Source: Promethearchaeota archaeon
Lineage (GTDB): Archaea; Asgardarchaeota; Lokiarchaeia; Sigynarchaeales; SOKP01
Assembly: GCA_016839635.1 (NCBI GenBank)
Contig: JAEOTV010000159.1
Location: forward strand, 1-6,911
Direction of reading: 5' to 3'
Length of the DNA: 6,911 bases
Below the pieces are notes generated by a model that saw nothing but the letters and a program-made list of their open reading frames with translations, ran no database searches and was not told the DNA's origin. Every line of letters begins with the position of its first letter. Position 1 is the stretch's first letter. The position numbers and the translations under genes are program-made. This document shows positions 6,286 through 6,911 of this stretch, piece by piece.

Positions 6286-6290
6286 ATGTT
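6266..6290 (-). promoter_or_regulatory. Candidate TATA promoter of the RHH-sat-AP-cysC operon
   Basis: On the minus strand this reads ACATATAATTAAATATAATTAAAT, an archaeal TATA-like element. A start site about 25 bases downstream would fall near 6250-6260. That leaves a short leader that still contains the AAAAGGA ribosome-binding site. The geometry is good, but the AT-rich background limits confidence. Confidence 0.45.
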
Positions 6291-6370
6291 ATTAAAAAAT
6301 AAATTTCATTCAATAAAAAGGTTTGCAATCGTTAATTGTTAAAACCAAGATTATAATAGTAAAATCAGTT

Positions 6371-6378
6371 TTTATAAA
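6371..6378. promoter_or_regulatory. TTTATAAA TATA-like box in the divergent intergenic region
   Basis: TTTATAAA resembles the archaeal TATA consensus and, being palindromic, could act in either direction. It directly precedes the 16-base palindrome and lies about 140 bases upstream of the glycosyltransferase start, so a transcript from here would have a leader of over 100 bases. The rest of the 280-base gap (6237-6516) shows no gene or RNA structure I can support. Confidence 0.3.
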
Positions 6379-6394
6379 CTAAATTTAAATTTAG
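6379..6394. repeat. 16-base perfect palindrome CTAAATTTAAATTTAG
   Basis: The two 8-base arms match exactly with no spacer. A second short palindrome, ACATATGT, follows at 6399-6406. The outer arms ATAAAC (6374-6379) and GTTTAT (6405-6410) are also complementary, nesting the element in a larger inverted arrangement. It lies between the divergent RHH operon and the glycosyltransferase gene, the right position for a shared operator. Binding by the RHH protein or another regulator is inference. Confidence 0.45.
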
Positions 6395-6516
6395 AAATAC
6401 ATATGTTTATTTTAAAATTACAAATCACATGCATAATCAAGAATTATTCTTAAAAGAAATTCATTACTATTTTGTTAAACATCTAATTGTAGCTGAGAAG
6501 AAATTGGTGTAGGAAA

Positions 6517-6911
6517 TTGAAACGAGTTTTTGTAATAATTGAAAAGGACACAAAAGATCATTATTTTATTAATTTAATAAATGAACTAAAGAATTATGGG
6601 GTAAAAGTGGAATTTCCTAAAAAAGAATATAATAATCTCTTTTTATTTCGAAATCTACTGTTTTCAAAACATAAAATTCTTCATATACATTTCCTATATT
6701 CAGCAGGTTTCTATGCAAACACTCTATTACAATTTATCTTAAAGTATTTTATATTTATGATAGATATTTATTTAGTTAAATATATCTTAAAAACAAAGAT
6801 AATATGGACTGTTCACAATCTCTATAGTCATAAGTCTTTTTTTCCAAAAATAGAAAAACTAGGTAGAAAATTCTTTTCTAAAAAAGTAGATTCTATCATT
6901 TGTCATTGTGA
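6517..6911 (+). CDS. Glycosyltransferase (GT4/GT-B-like), N-terminal part, cut by window end
   Basis: The frame is open to the end of the window, with 131 residues visible. The start is set at TTG 6517: the in-frame TAG at 6490 closes the frame upstream, there is no ATG or GTG in between, AGGA lies immediately before, and the protein then begins MKRVFVIIEK, a typical first beta strand of a Rossmann domain. ILHIHFLY (54-61), then IIWTVHNLYSHK (96-106) and VDSIICH (124-130) follow the pattern of the acceptor-side domain of GT-B enzymes (GT4 and relatives), which transfer sugars from nucleotide donors to glycans or lipids. Residues 70-92 are hydrophobic and may contact the membrane. Donor and acceptor cannot be told because the donor-binding C-terminal half is missing. 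Its presence supports reading the locus as glycan biosynthesis. Confidence 0.75.
   Translation, partial: MKRVFVIIEKDTKDHYFINLINELKNYGVKVEFPKKEYNNLFLFRNLLFSKHKILHIHFLYSAGFYANTLLQFILKYFIFMIDIYLVKYILKTKIIWTVHNLYSHKSFFPKIEKLGRKFFSKKVDSIICHC

Noticed and set aside
6237..6516. CRISPR array, tRNA or other structured RNA in the intergenic region
   Set aside because: There are no regularly spaced longer repeats, no cloverleaf and no GC-rich helices; only short AT-rich repeats and palindromes are visible.

Overview
The window is an AT-rich stretch (roughly 30% GC by eye) of what is most likely an archaeal genome. The evidence is a transketolase split into separate N- and C-terminal subunits, an archaeal-style sulfate-activation operon led by a ribbon-helix-helix (RHH) protein, TTG starts, weak or absent Shine-Dalgarno sites, and TATA-like boxes instead of bacterial -35/-10 pairs. 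The lysine-rich proteins would suit a mesophilic low-GC archaeon, for example an Asgard lineage, but the sequence alone does not fix the lineage and a bacterium is not excluded.

Layout: (1) Positions 2-2749, plus strand: the end of a PfkB-family sugar-kinase-like protein resembling the kinase domain of HldE/RfaE (cut off on the left), then the N- and C-terminal halves of a transketolase. (2) Positions 2783-6236, minus strand: a four-gene run read right to left, RHH protein -> sulfate adenylyltransferase (Sat) -> alkaline-phosphatase-superfamily phosphodiesterase-like enzyme -> APS kinase (CysC). The two runs converge with only 33 bases between their stop codons. (3) Positions 6237-6516: a 280-base, very AT-rich divergent intergenic region with direct repeats, a 16-base perfect palindrome and TATA-like boxes. 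(4) From 6517, plus strand: the start of a GT4/GT-B-like glycosyltransferase that runs off the right end.

How the genes may work together: Sat makes APS from sulfate and ATP, and CysC phosphorylates it to PAPS, the universal sulfate donor. No APS/PAPS reductase or sulfite reductase is in view. A transketolase can make sedoheptulose-7-phosphate, the precursor of nucleotide-activated heptoses, and the kinase-like protein belongs to the heptose-phosphate kinase family. With a glycosyltransferase next door, the simplest reading is a surface- or extracellular-glycan locus producing an unusual sugar and possibly sulfating it. This is inference: no sulfotransferase or sugar nucleotidyltransferase lies inside the window.

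The most notable observations are these. The HldE-like protein has an intact frame but has lost the catalytic Asp (GAGD reads AVGS), the NxxE glutamate and the GGAxN motif, so it looks like a pseudokinase. A cytoplasmic AP-superfamily enzyme with a complete metal site sits between Sat and CysC. Its start codon follows a 12-base tandem duplication that creates a three-codon upstream ORF. The RHH protein ends in a tail resembling the C-terminal tail of many AP-superfamily proteins, which the neighbouring AP protein lacks.
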